A stretch of DNA of 64,000 nucleotides from JBKPNJ01 sp963695705 (GTDB taxonomy: Bacteria; Actinomycetota; Actinomycetes; Propionibacteriales; Nocardioidaceae). The notes under the pieces are model-generated. The model was not told where the DNA came from, made no database searches, and saw only the letters and a program-made list of their open reading frames with translations. The position numbers were made by a program, and so were the translations under genes. How positions within the stretch are numbered: the first letter of the stretch is position 1; each line of letters starts with the position of its first letter. Location: positions 992,001-1,056,000 of the forward strand of contig CAVOHB010000009.1 in the NCBI GenBank assembly GCA_963695705.1. Reading direction: 5' to 3'. This document shows, in pieces, positions 50,985 to 59,550 of this stretch.

Positions 50985-51981
50985 GTGAACCCGCGGATCC
51001 CGTTGTCCTTCGCCTACCTGGTCTGCGTCGCGGCGGCGAGCGCGCTGGTGGTGACCCTGCTCGCCGGGGCGGGAGCACCGCGCGCCAGCCTGCCAGGGCT
51101 GCCGGACGCGGGCCCGATCACCGGCTGGGGCCTGCCCGGCATGCGCCTGGCCGCCGAGCTCGCCGGAATGCTGGCGATCGGTGGCCTGCTCACCGCCGCG
51201 GTGCTGCTGCCGGGTCGGTCCGGTCGGCTGGAGGCAGCCGCGGCCGGGTCCGTGCGCGTGACCATCTTTGCGTCCGCCGCGGCTGCGGCTACCGGGGTCG
51301 TGCAGATCCAGCTGACCGTCAGCGACTTCCTCGGCGTGCCTCCCCTCAGGCTGTTCGGCGCCTCGGACCTCAGCGGGTCCGTCGTCGGGACGATGCAGGG
51401 TCGCGCCCTGCTCCTGCAGTGCGCCTTTGCCACCCTCGTGGCCGCGGCCGGCCGGCGTCTGACAAGTCGGCGAGGTGCCGCGCTGCTGCTCGTACCGGCC
51501 ACTGTGGCCGTCGCCGCTCCGTCGCTGGCGGGTCACGCCTCGGTGGGCGCCCACCCGGTGGCCGCGGATGTCGAGCCTGCTGCTGCACATCGTGGCCGCG
51601 TCGCTGTGGGTCGGCGGGCTCATCGCCCTCGCGATCGTGGTGCGCAGCTCTCGCGCCGATCTGCCCGGTGCGGTGTCCCGGTTCAGCCGGCTGGCGATGG
51701 TCTGCATCGTGGCAGTACTGGTCAGCGGGGTCGTCAACGCGTGGGCCGAGATCGGCTCGCCGGCCGGACTGGTCGGCACTCCCTACGGGCTGCTGGTGCT
51801 CGCCAAGGCAGGTGCACTGCTGCTGCTCGCCGGCGTCGGCTGGCAGCATCGCCGACGCAGCATCCCCGCACTCGTGCGGGGCAGCAAGTCGATGTTCGTG
51901 CGGCTGGCCGGGGCCGAGATCGTCCTCATGGCCGCGACCGTCGGTCTCGCCGTCGGCCTGGCGCGGACCCCGATCCACTAG
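50985..51981 (+). pseudogene. copD: CopD-like copper-resistance membrane protein, +1 frameshifted
   Basis: CopD proteins are polytopic membrane partners of CopC. The first part (from the GTG at 50985, SFAYLVCVAAASALVVTLLAG) encodes five or so membrane segments up to GHASVGAHPVAADV. The expected continuation SLLLHIVAASLWVGGLIAL then follows one base later and runs to GLARTPIH at 51981. Skipping one G near 51570 gives a repaired protein of about 331 residues. An ATG at 50918 overlapping the copC stop is another possible start but is in a different frame. The 3' end overlaps the opposing methyltransferase gene by 56 bases. Confidence 0.82.
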
Positions 51982-52786
51982 CCGGGTCGTCTGCAGGGCG
52001 GCACCCTTCCACCACCGCTGTCGCCGACGCCGGGTCTACCGCCGCACTGGGCGCGAGCCCGGCGCCCTGAAGCACTGCCAGCGCCTGGGGAACCTGCGCC
52101 GGGGAGACTTCACTCATCACGACGGCACCGTCCGCGAGCCACGACGGGGCGGCCCGGCACAGCCGTCCGAACACGTCGAGGCCGGATGTCCCGCCGTCCA
52201 GCGCACGCAGCGGCTCGTGCTCGCGGACGTCTCGCGGCAGGTACGGCAGCCAGCCCGTCGGTACGTAGGGGACGTTGGCCACGATCACCGACACTCGCCC
52301 ACGAAACTCCCCCGGGAGTCCGTCCATCAGGTCGCCCTGGTAGACCGAGAAGCCGTAACGGGCGCCGTTCGCCCTGGCACAGGCCACCGCTACCGGGTCC
52401 ACATCCGACGCGAGGACCGTCGAGCCGCGGACACGACTGGCGACGACCGCGGCCAGCGCGCCGCTACCGGTGCACACGTCGACGACGACCGGGGGCTGCC
52501 GGTCGCTGTTCTGCCGTGCCAGGCATGACGCGACCGCGCGCTCGGCGAGAAACCGGGTACGGGGCCGCGGCACGAACACGCCCGCGTGCAGTGCGATGGT
52601 GACCCCGCAGAAGGTCACCCAGCCGAGCACGGTCTCCAGCGGCCGGCCCGCGGCTCGCTGCCCGACCATATCGTCGAGGTGTGCTGCGTCATCCGCCGCG
52701 TCGGCCAGCAGCCGCGCCTCGTCCTCGGCGAAGACGCACCCGATGGCCCGCAACCGGTCGGTCAGCGACGTCAGGTCCGTCCGCAC
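51926..52786 (-). CDS. Putative protein N5-glutamine methyltransferase (PrmC-like)
   Basis: A 286-residue methyltransferase related to PrmC/HemK, which methylates the GGQ glutamine of release factors. It has VVVDVCTGSGALAAVVASRV (SAM site) and VIVANVPYVPTGWLPYLPRDV, where the usual NPPY is NVPY, as in the actinobacterial paralogous group. The GTG at 52786 is seven bases after TAGCGT (52794-52799) on the minus strand, suggesting a leaderless message. The Gly/Ser/Arg-rich tail overlaps copD. Confidence 0.88.
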   Translation of the reverse strand: MRTDLTSLTDRLRAIGCVFAEDEARLLADAADDAAHLDDMVGQRAAGRPLETVLGWVTFCGVTIALHAGVFVPRPRTRFLAERAVASCLARQNSDRQPPVVVDVCTGSGALAAVVASRVRGSTVLASDVDPVAVACARANGARYGFSVYQGDLMDGLPGEFRGRVSVIVANVPYVPTGWLPYLPRDVREHEPLRALDGGTSGLDVFGRLCRAAPSWLADGAVVMSEVSPAQVPQALAVLQGAGLAPSAAVDPASATAVVEGCRPADDPASGSGSAPGRRRDRRSRP

Positions 52787-52793
52787 CTGCGGG

Positions 52794-52799
52794 ACGCTA
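52794..52799 (-). promoter_or_regulatory. -10 box (TAGCGT) of the PrmC-like gene, leaderless type
   Basis: On the minus strand TAGCGT ends seven bases before the GTG at 52786; this supports that GTG as the start. Confidence 0.55.
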
Positions 52800-52914
52800 C
52801 ACCGCCCGTTCTGCCGGCGGCGGCGCGTCGTGGGAGATTCGAACGGGCGGATCGATCCGGCAGGCCGGGGGTGCGGAAGCGACACTGAGGTCGGCGGTCC
52901 GGGGCGCCTCTTGG

Positions 52915-53655
52915 TCAGCGGTCGACGAGGGTCATCTCGAAGGAGTACAGATCCGGCCGGTAGACGTGGGACCCGAACTCGACGGTCCGACCGCTGTCGT
53001 CGAACGCGGTCCGCTCCATCGTCAGCAACGGGTCACCCCGTCGCTGTCCGAGCAGCCGCGCCTGTCGTGTGTCGGCGCGCGCCGCCCCGATGCGCTGATG
53101 AGCCACCCGCATGTGAACCCCGCAGGTGCGGAGATAGGCGTACAGGCCGCCGGCTGTGAGATCGGCGGCGTCGAGGTCGACGATCGTGGCCGGGATGGTG
53201 TTGGCCAGGATCGCGAGCGGCTGCTCTCCGACGTATCGCACGCGCTCGAGCAGCCACACGTCGCAACCCTTCTCCATCTTGAGGTGGCGAGCGAGGGTGG
53301 CGTCCGCCAGCGAGCGCTCGAGACGCAACACGACCGTGCGTGGCTCGCGTCCGGCGTGGGTGAGGTCGTCGTTGAGGCTGGTGAGCTCGACGGTCCGGCT
53401 GATGGTGGGATGCACCACCTGCGTCCCGACACCGCGTTTGCGGACGAGCATCCCCTTGTCGACGAGAGTCTGGATCGCCTGGCGCATCGTCGGCCGGGAC
53501 AGCCCGAGCTTGTCGGCGAGCGCGACCTCGTTGGCGATGCGGTCGCCGGGCACCAGCTGCCCGTCGGCGATAGCGTGCTCGAGCTGGGCGGCGACCTGGA
53601 AGTACAGGGGTACGGGACTCGATCTGTCCACCGTGAGCGGGGGATGCGTCGTCAT
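52915..53655 (-). CDS. GntR-family transcriptional regulator (HutC-type ligand domain)
   Basis: A 246-residue regulator with an N-terminal GntR winged helix (about 12-80: PLYFQVAAQLEHAIADGQL, NEVALADKLGLSRPTMRQAI, LVRKRGVGTQVV) and a C-terminal UTRA ligand domain (about 95-240, WLLERVRYVGEQPLAILAN). The ATG at 53655 has GGGAG upstream. It is divergent from the inositol operon and probably controls it. The longer frame to 53826 covers the promoter region and is rejected. Confidence 0.93.
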   Translation of the reverse strand: MTTHPPLTVDRSSPVPLYFQVAAQLEHAIADGQLVPGDRIANEVALADKLGLSRPTMRQAIQTLVDKGMLVRKRGVGTQVVHPTISRTVELTSLNDDLTHAGREPRTVVLRLERSLADATLARHLKMEKGCDVWLLERVRYVGEQPLAILANTIPATIVDLDAADLTAGGLYAYLRTCGVHMRVAHQRIGAARADTRQARLLGQRRGDPLLTMERTAFDDSGRTVEFGSHVYRPDLYSFEMTLVDR

Positions 53656-53719
53656 TTGCGGCTCCCGTTGGTCGGCGCGTCGTCGATTCACCGAGGCGCT
53701 TCCTCCGAGTGTAGCGAAG

Positions 53720-53795
53720 CAGACACCATTTGTTCCGACGTCAATATGTCCTGACAAATTGTTGACAGTGTGCCGGTGTTCCGAGAGGCTATGGG
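53720..53795. promoter_or_regulatory. Inositol operon control region with candidate GntR operator
   Basis: An A+T-rich island between the divergent GntR and iolC genes. TTGACA (53762-53767) and GAGGCT (53785-53790) have 17-base spacing and could drive iolC. ACAAATTGT (53754-53762), a short palindrome with ACAA/TTGT arms, overlaps the -35 and resembles GntR operators. TTTGTTCC and CTGACAAA near 53729-53757 may extend the symmetry. Binding is inferred. Confidence 0.6.
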
Positions 53796-53897
53796 CCGAC
53801 CCGTCGTCACCGGCTCGAGACCGCAAGGGGGAACGTTGGCTCTCGATCTCCGCGGACGTGGGCCCATCCCCTGTGGCTGCATCCTCGAGGTGAGGTC

Positions 53898-54875
53898 GTG
53901 ACGGACTCCGCTGCGGCTCGGGTCGAGCCGCTCGAGGTCCTGACCATGGGCCGCATCGGCGTCGACGTCTACCCCGACCAGATCGGCGTGGGCCTGGAGG
54001 ACGTGACGTCCTTCGGCAAGTACCTCGGCGGAACCGCCACCAACGTTGCCGTCGCGGCCGCCCGTCTCGGCCGCCGATCCGCCGTCATCTCGCGGACCGG
54101 AGCCGATCCGTTCGGTCGTTTCGTGCACAAGGCACTGCGTGGGTTCGGGGTCGACGACCGCTTCGTGACGGATGTGCCCGGTCTGCCGACGCCGGTCACG
54201 TTCTGCGAGATATTCCCGCCGGACCATTTCCCGCTGTACTTCTACCGGCTGCCGAAGGCACCAGATCTCGAGATCGCCCGCGACGAGCTCGATCTCGACG
54301 CGATCGGTGCGGCCGACATCTTCTGGGCCACCGTGACCGGTCTGTCGCAGGAACCGAGCCGGACCGCGACGCTCGCAGCCCTGGAAACGCGTGGTGGCAG
54401 GGGAATCACGATCCTGGATCTCGACTACCGCCCGATGTTCTGGCCGAACCCCGGCGAGGCGACGGATGCGATCGCCGAGGCGCTGCCGTTGGTGGATGTG
54501 GCGGTGGGAAACCGTGAGGAGTGCGAGGTCGCTGTCGGGGAGACCGAACCCGCCGCGGCCGCCGCCGCGCTCCGGGCCAAGGGCATCCGTGTCGCCATCG
54601 TCAAGCAAGGTCCTGACGGAGTGCTCGCGGTCGACGAGACCGGAGAGGTGCAGGTGCCGCCGGCACCCGTTGACGTCGTCAACGGGCTGGGAGCCGGCGA
54701 CGCGTTCGGCGGCGCGCTGTGCCACGCCCTCTTGTCCGGCTGGGACCTGGCCAAGAGCATCGAGTTCGCCAACGCGGCGGGGGCGATCGTCGCCGGGCGC
54801 CTCGCCTGCTCGGACGCCATGCCGACAACGCAGGAGGTCGACTCCAAGCTGAGGGAGCTCGCCGGTGGCAGATGA
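53898..54875 (+). CDS. iolC: 5-dehydro-2-deoxygluconokinase IolC (PfkB family)
   Basis: Phosphorylates 5-dehydro-2-deoxygluconate in myo-inositol breakdown. The 325-residue PfkB kinase has the N-terminal GRIGVDVYPDQIGVGLEDV, KYLGGTATNVAVAAARLG and the C-terminal catalytic signature NGLGAGDAFGGALCHALL with the Asp base. DIFWATVTGLSQEPSR and LDLDYRPMFWP are IolC-like. The GTG at 53898 has GGTGAGG upstream. It opens a four-gene operon. Confidence 0.93.
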   Translation: MTDSAAARVEPLEVLTMGRIGVDVYPDQIGVGLEDVTSFGKYLGGTATNVAVAAARLGRRSAVISRTGADPFGRFVHKALRGFGVDDRFVTDVPGLPTPVTFCEIFPPDHFPLYFYRLPKAPDLEIARDELDLDAIGAADIFWATVTGLSQEPSRTATLAALETRGGRGITILDLDYRPMFWPNPGEATDAIAEALPLVDVAVGNREECEVAVGETEPAAAAAALRAKGIRVAIVKQGPDGVLAVDETGEVQVPPAPVDVVNGLGAGDAFGGALCHALLSGWDLAKSIEFANAAGAIVAGRLACSDAMPTTQEVDSKLRELAGGR

Positions 54876-55740
54876 CCTGGTGCACGAGATCGTCAGGCGA
54901 CGGGTGCTCGACCCGGAGGCGGTGGCCCGGGCCGCCGAGGCGCGCCGCGGGCGGGAGCAGCTGATCGGTGCATCCGGTCGGCTGATGCTCATCGCCGCCG
55001 ACCACCCGGCGCGCGGCGCGCTGCGGGTCGGGGACGATCCGCTGGCGATGGCCGACCGGGCCGGACTGTTGAGACGCCTGCTGGTCGCGCTGAGCCGACC
55101 GGGCGTCGACGGATTCGTCGGTACGCCCGACTTGGTCGAGGATCTGCTGCTGCTCGGCGCGCTCGAGGACAAGCTCGTACTCGGCTCCATGAACCGTGGG
55201 GGCTTGGCGGGCACATCGTTCGAGATCGACGACCGTTTCACCGCATACGACGCGGCATCGATCGCCCACTCGGGATTCGACGGCGGAAAGATGCTGCTGC
55301 GCATCGACCCGGACGACCCGGCGACGGTGGCCACGATCGAGGCCTGTGCCGATGCCGTGAGTGACCTCGCGTCCCACCGGCTGATGGCGATGGTCGAGCC
55401 GTTCATCGCGCACCGGGTCGACGGACGGGTCCGCAACGACCTCAGCACCGAGGCGGTGATCAGGTCTGTCACAGTGGCCGCAGCCCTCGGCAACACCTCG
55501 GCGTACACCTGGCTGAAGCTCCCCGTCGTCGACGACATGCACCGCGTCGCGGCGGCCTCGACGGCTCCCGTCCTCCTTCTCGGCGGTGAGGCGTCGGTCG
55601 ACTCGGCCGACACGTTCGACCGGTGGCGCGACGCACTCAAGCAGCCGACGGTGCAGGGCATGGTGGTCGGCCGCGCCCTGCTCTACCCACCGGACGGCGA
55701 TGTCGCGACGGCCGTCGACAAGACGGTGGAGCTGCTGTGA
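54865..55740 (+). CDS. TIM-barrel aldolase of the inositol pathway (Cgl0158-like)
   Basis: A 291-residue TIM-barrel protein of the Cgl0158 family encoded in actinobacterial inositol operons, thought to act as the aldolase on 2-deoxy-5-keto-gluconate 6-phosphate. Supporting blocks are LMLIAADHPARGALRVGDDP, NRGGLAGTSFEIDDRFTAYD, GGKMLLRIDPDDP and YTWLKLPVVDDM with a candidate Schiff-base lysine. The GTG at 54865 overlaps iolC by 11 bases and the stop overlaps iolB. Function is from context. Confidence 0.85.
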   Translation: MADDLVHEIVRRRVLDPEAVARAAEARRGREQLIGASGRLMLIAADHPARGALRVGDDPLAMADRAGLLRRLLVALSRPGVDGFVGTPDLVEDLLLLGALEDKLVLGSMNRGGLAGTSFEIDDRFTAYDAASIAHSGFDGGKMLLRIDPDDPATVATIEACADAVSDLASHRLMAMVEPFIAHRVDGRVRNDLSTEAVIRSVTVAAALGNTSAYTWLKLPVVDDMHRVAAASTAPVLLLGGEASVDSADTFDRWRDALKQPTVQGMVVGRALLYPPDGDVATAVDKTVELL

Positions 55741-56606
55741 CCGGCGCACCAGCCCGGCACATCCGTGGTACGGACACCGGGCACGACCTCGTCGTGCGAC
55801 AGGACGACGCCGGGTGGTCCTACGCCGCACTGCGCGTCCTCGTTCTCGCCGCCGGGCAGACCCGCGAGTTCGCGACCGGAGACGAGGAGATGATGCTGCT
55901 CCCGCTCAGTGGAGGCTGTGACGTCGTGTGCGGGCAGGAGCGATTCGTCGTCGATGGCCGGTCGAGTGTGTTCAGCCGGGTCAGCGACTTCGTCTACCTC
56001 CCCCGAGACGCCGCGGTGGCCGTCACCTCGGCGGGCGGCGGACGGTTCGCGCTCGCGTCGGCGCGCTGCGAACGACGCCTCCCGGCGCGGTACGGCCCTG
56101 CCGGGCAGGTTCCGGTCGAAACCCGCGGTGCGGGCAGCTGCAGCCGGCAGGTCAACAACTTCGGTGCCGCCGGCGTCTTCGAGGCCGACCGACTGATCGC
56201 GGTCGAGGTACTCACCCCGGCCGGCAACTGGTCGTCATATCCGCCGCACAAGCACGACGAAAACCGTCCGGGCGCGGAGAGCTCGCTCGAGGAGATCTAC
56301 TACTTCGAGGTACGCGACGGTGGGATGGCCTATCAGCGTGTCTACGGAACGGATGAGCGACCCGAGGATCTGCTCGCCGAGGTCCGTACCGGAGACGTCG
56401 TGACCATCCCCCATGGCTGGCACGGGCCGTCGATGGCGGCGCCCGGCTACGACCTCTACTACTTGAACGTGATGGCTGGGCCGAGCCCCGATCGCGCCTG
56501 GCTGATCTGCGACGACCCGTCGCACTCGTGGGTTCGTTCCACTTGGGACGGCGTCGATGTCGATCCGCGAGTACCCATGACCTCGACTCAGGAGAGGGTG
56601 GCGTGA
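55737..56606 (+). CDS. iolB: 5-deoxy-glucuronate isomerase IolB
   Basis: Isomerises 5-deoxyglucuronate to 2-deoxy-5-keto-gluconate. The 289-residue cupin protein has the metal site WSSYPPHKHDENRPG with ESSLEEIYYFEV and GDVVTIPHGWHGPSMAAPGYDLYYLNVMAGP, the IolB hallmark. The GTG at 55737 overlaps the aldolase stop by 4 bases. The next gene starts 4 bases after it ends. Confidence 0.95.
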   Translation: MTGAPARHIRGTDTGHDLVVRQDDAGWSYAALRVLVLAAGQTREFATGDEEMMLLPLSGGCDVVCGQERFVVDGRSSVFSRVSDFVYLPRDAAVAVTSAGGGRFALASARCERRLPARYGPAGQVPVETRGAGSCSRQVNNFGAAGVFEADRLIAVEVLTPAGNWSSYPPHKHDENRPGAESSLEEIYYFEVRDGGMAYQRVYGTDERPEDLLAEVRTGDVVTIPHGWHGPSMAAPGYDLYYLNVMAGPSPDRAWLICDDPSHSWVRSTWDGVDVDPRVPMTSTQERVA

Positions 56607-56610
56607 CGAC

Positions 56611-58494
56611 ATGACCGACACGATTCGGCTGACCGTCTCCCAGGCGTTGGTGACCTTCCTGTCACAGCAGTGGTCGTCACGAGATGGCGTCGAACATCGC
56701 CTGGTCCAGGGCTGCTTCGGAATCTTCGGTCACGGCAACGTCGCCGGCGTCGGGCAGGCCCTGCTGCAGGCCGAGCTGAGCGATCCCGGGACGCTTCCCT
56801 ACTGGACCGGCCGCAACGAGCAGGGCATGGTGCATGCCTGCACCGCGTTCGCCCGCATGAAGAACCGGCTGTCGACGCTGGCCTGCACCGCATCTGTCGG
56901 GCCGGGTGCGTCCAACATGGTCACGGGCGCCGCCCTCGCGACGGTGAACCGGCTCCCGGTCCTGCTCCTGCCGGGTGACATCTTCGCGACTCGCGTGTCG
57001 AGCCCGGTGCTCCAGGAGCTTGAGGACCCGACGTCGTACGACATCTCCGTCAACGACGTCTTCCGGCCCGTCTCGCGCTTCTTCGACCGGGTGTGGCGTC
57101 CCGAGCAGCTCCCGGCCGCGATGCTCGGTGCCATGCGGGTGCTGACCGACCCGGCGGACACAGGAGCCGTCACCATCGCACTACCGCAGGACGTGCAGGC
57201 CGAGGCCCACGAATGGCCGGTCCGGCTGTTCGCCAAGCGGGTCTGGCCTGTCCCTCGGCCGGTCCCTGAACCGGCCGCGCTGCGGCGCGCGCTCGAACTC
57301 ATCCGCGAGTCACAGCGGCCGTTGATCGTCGCCGGCGGCGGCACCATCTACTCCGAGGCCACCGAGCAGCTCCGGTCGTTCGCCGAGGCGACGGGCATCC
57401 CGGTCGCGGAGACCCAGGCCGGCAAGGGGTCGCTGCGGTACGACCACCCGCTCGCGGTGGGTGCAATCGGCAGCACCGGCACGACCGCCGCGAACACCAT
57501 CGCCAGCCGAGCCGACCTGGTGATCGGGATCGGCACCCGCTACAGCGACTTCACCACGGCGTCGCGGACCATCTTCGCCGATCCAGACGTTCGATTCGTC
57601 AACCTCAACGTCGCCGGGCTCGACGCGCACAAGCAGTCGGGTCACGCGCTCGTCGCCGACGCACGAGCCGGACTCGACGCCCTTGCCGAGGGGCTGCGGG
57701 GATGGGGCACGCCTGCGGCGTATCGCGAGGAGGCCGCACGTCTCGCTGCCGGCTGGGACGCCACGGTCACCGCGGCGTACTCACTCCGACACTCCCCTCT
57801 GCCGGCACAGTCCGAGGTCATCGGCGCCGTCAACGACGTGTCCGGCCCGCGTGACGTCGTGGTCTGCGCGGCCGGCTCGATGCCCGGTGACCTGCACAAG
57901 CTGTGGCGGACCCGCGACCCGAAGGGGTATCACGTGGAGTACGGCTACTCGTGCATGGGCTACGAGATCGCGGGTGGCGTCGGCATCAGAATGGCCTGCC
58001 CGGATCGCGATGTCTTCGTCATGGTCGGCGACGGGTCCTACCTGATGATGTCGCAGGAGCTCGTCACGGCGGTGCAGGAAGGCATCAAGGTGATCGTCGT
58101 GCTGGTACAGAACCAGGGCTTCGCGTCGATCGGAGCGCTGACAGAGCAGGTCGGCACGCAGCGCTTCGGGACGAGCTACCGATACCGAAATGCGCAGTCC
58201 GGCCGGCTGGACGGCGGCGTGCTGCCCGTCGACCTCGCCGCCAACGCCGAGAGCCTCGGAGTGCACGTGTTCCGGGCAGGCTCGATCGACGAGTTCAGAT
58301 CCGCACTGGAGAAGGCCAAACAGCACGAGGGCGGACCGGTGATGGTTCACGTCGAGACCGACCCGCTGGTCCCGGCACCGAGCAGCGAGTCCTGGTGGGA
58401 CGTCCCCGTCGCAGCGGTGGCAGACCTCGACTCGACGCGCGAGGCGCGGCATGTCTACGAGGCGAACAAGGCCGCCCAGAGGCAGCATCTCTGA
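56611..58494 (+). CDS. iolD: 3D-(3,5/4)-trihydroxycyclohexane-1,2-dione hydrolase IolD
   Basis: A ThDP-dependent hydrolase that opens the inositol-derived ring. The 627-residue product has FGIFGHGNVAGVGQAL and the catalytic region WTGRNEQGMVHACTAF at the N-terminus, a middle domain with PLIVAGGGTIYSEA and a C-terminal ThDP site VFVMVGDGSYLMMSQE...VVLVQNQGF. The ATG at 56611 follows iolB by 4 bases. It ends 42 bases from the convergent iolG. Confidence 0.96.
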   Translation: MTDTIRLTVSQALVTFLSQQWSSRDGVEHRLVQGCFGIFGHGNVAGVGQALLQAELSDPGTLPYWTGRNEQGMVHACTAFARMKNRLSTLACTASVGPGASNMVTGAALATVNRLPVLLLPGDIFATRVSSPVLQELEDPTSYDISVNDVFRPVSRFFDRVWRPEQLPAAMLGAMRVLTDPADTGAVTIALPQDVQAEAHEWPVRLFAKRVWPVPRPVPEPAALRRALELIRESQRPLIVAGGGTIYSEATEQLRSFAEATGIPVAETQAGKGSLRYDHPLAVGAIGSTGTTAANTIASRADLVIGIGTRYSDFTTASRTIFADPDVRFVNLNVAGLDAHKQSGHALVADARAGLDALAEGLRGWGTPAAYREEAARLAAGWDATVTAAYSLRHSPLPAQSEVIGAVNDVSGPRDVVVCAAGSMPGDLHKLWRTRDPKGYHVEYGYSCMGYEIAGGVGIRMACPDRDVFVMVGDGSYLMMSQELVTAVQEGIKVIVVLVQNQGFASIGALTEQVGTQRFGTSYRYRNAQSGRLDGGVLPVDLAANAESLGVHVFRAGSIDEFRSALEKAKQHEGGPVMVHVETDPLVPAPSSESWWDVPVAAVADLDSTREARHVYEANKAAQRQHL

Positions 58495-58536
58495 CTGACG
58501 TCACGCGGGAGCCGGACACCTGAGGGCGCCTGGTCG

Positions 58537-59550
58537 TCAGCGGTACAGCTCCGGCATGTCTTCATCGGGAATCTCGACCCGGCCGCCTGAGTGCAGGGAC
58601 TCGACGCCAGCCGCGGCCGCCACATTGGCCCGATGGCCGTCCCACGCGGTCGGGCCGTTCACCTCCCCGGTGCGGATGCCGCCGATCCAGGCGGCCAGCT
58701 CGAGGCGATAGGCGTCGGTGAACCGCTTCACGAAGTCGTCCGACACCATCAAGCCGTCGCTGCCGTCGCGACGGAGGCTCACACCGTACGGCGGCGTGAG
58801 CCGAGCCGTGCCCGCGTCCCCGACGACCTCGCAACGCACGTCGTAGCCGTAGCCCGCGTTGACGAAGACCTCGACCGTGACGACGGATCCGCCACGCGTG
58901 TCCAGCAGGGCGACCTGAGGATCCAGCAGCTGTCCGCCCGGAACGTTCGGCGCGGCCACGGTGATCGCAGCCAGCGGGTCGTCGAGCAGCCACGGCACGA
59001 TGTCGAGCTCATGCACCATCGAGTTCACGATCACCCCCTCGGATGTCGCCTCATGATGCGCGTAGGCGTTGCGGTGGACGCAGTGCACGACGCGCGGCCG
59101 CCCGATCTGCCCAGCACCGACGACACGGCGCAGCTCGACATATCCCGGGTCGAAACGGCGCATGAAACCGACCCGGATCAGGGCGCTCCCCCGTGCCACC
59201 TCGGCCTCGACGATCCGGCGCGACGCTTCGACGTTCGTGGCAAGCGGCTTCTCGCAGAGGGCCGGCTTGCCCGCAGTGAGAGCGGTCAGCACCAGCTCCT
59301 CGTGCAACCGGTCAGGTGCGGCGATGATCACCGCATCCACGCCGTCGGAGCCGACGACCGCGTCGGCGCTGGAGCCCACCTCGGCGCCGACCTCGGAGGC
59401 CAGTTCCTTGGCCCGGTGCAGATCCGCGTCGTACACCGACACGACCCGGGCGGCGGGCACCCAGGCGGTCAGCGTCCGGATGTGCGCCGCCCCCATCGCC
59501 CCGGCACCCACAACCCCGACCTTCACGACCTGCGTGCGGCCGCTTGTCAC
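58537..59550 (-). CDS. iolG: Myo-inositol 2-dehydrogenase-like protein (IolG, Gfo/Idh/MocA family)
   Basis: Oxidises myo-inositol to scyllo-inosose with NAD. The 337-residue product has the Rossmann motif VGVVGAGAMGAAHIRTL, the EKPLATNVEASRR motif with catalytic Lys, VGFMRRFDPGYVELRRVV and SMVHELDIVPWLL with the conserved His. The GTG at 59550 overlaps the stop of the upstream dehydrogenase gene (GTGA). Length and motifs fit IolG; related inositol or sugar dehydrogenases cannot be excluded. Confidence 0.9.
   Translation of the reverse strand: MTSGRTQVVKVGVVGAGAMGAAHIRTLTAWVPAARVVSVYDADLHRAKELASEVGAEVGSSADAVVGSDGVDAVIIAAPDRLHEELVLTALTAGKPALCEKPLATNVEASRRIVEAEVARGSALIRVGFMRRFDPGYVELRRVVGAGQIGRPRVVHCVHRNAYAHHEATSEGVIVNSMVHELDIVPWLLDDPLAAITVAAPNVPGGQLLDPQVALLDTRGGSVVTVEVFVNAGYGYDVRCEVVGDAGTARLTPPYGVSLRRDGSDGLMVSDDFVKRFTDAYRLELAAWIGGIRTGEVNGPTAWDGHRANVAAAAGVESLHSGGRVEIPDEDMPELYR

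Noticed and set aside
50918..50985. copD start at the ATG overlapping the copC stop
   Set aside because: It is in a different frame from the membrane domain and would need yet another shift; kept only as an alternative.
53656..53826. Longer GntR start at 53826
   Set aside because: The added residues cover the A+T-rich promoter island and the downstream ATG has a good ribosome site.
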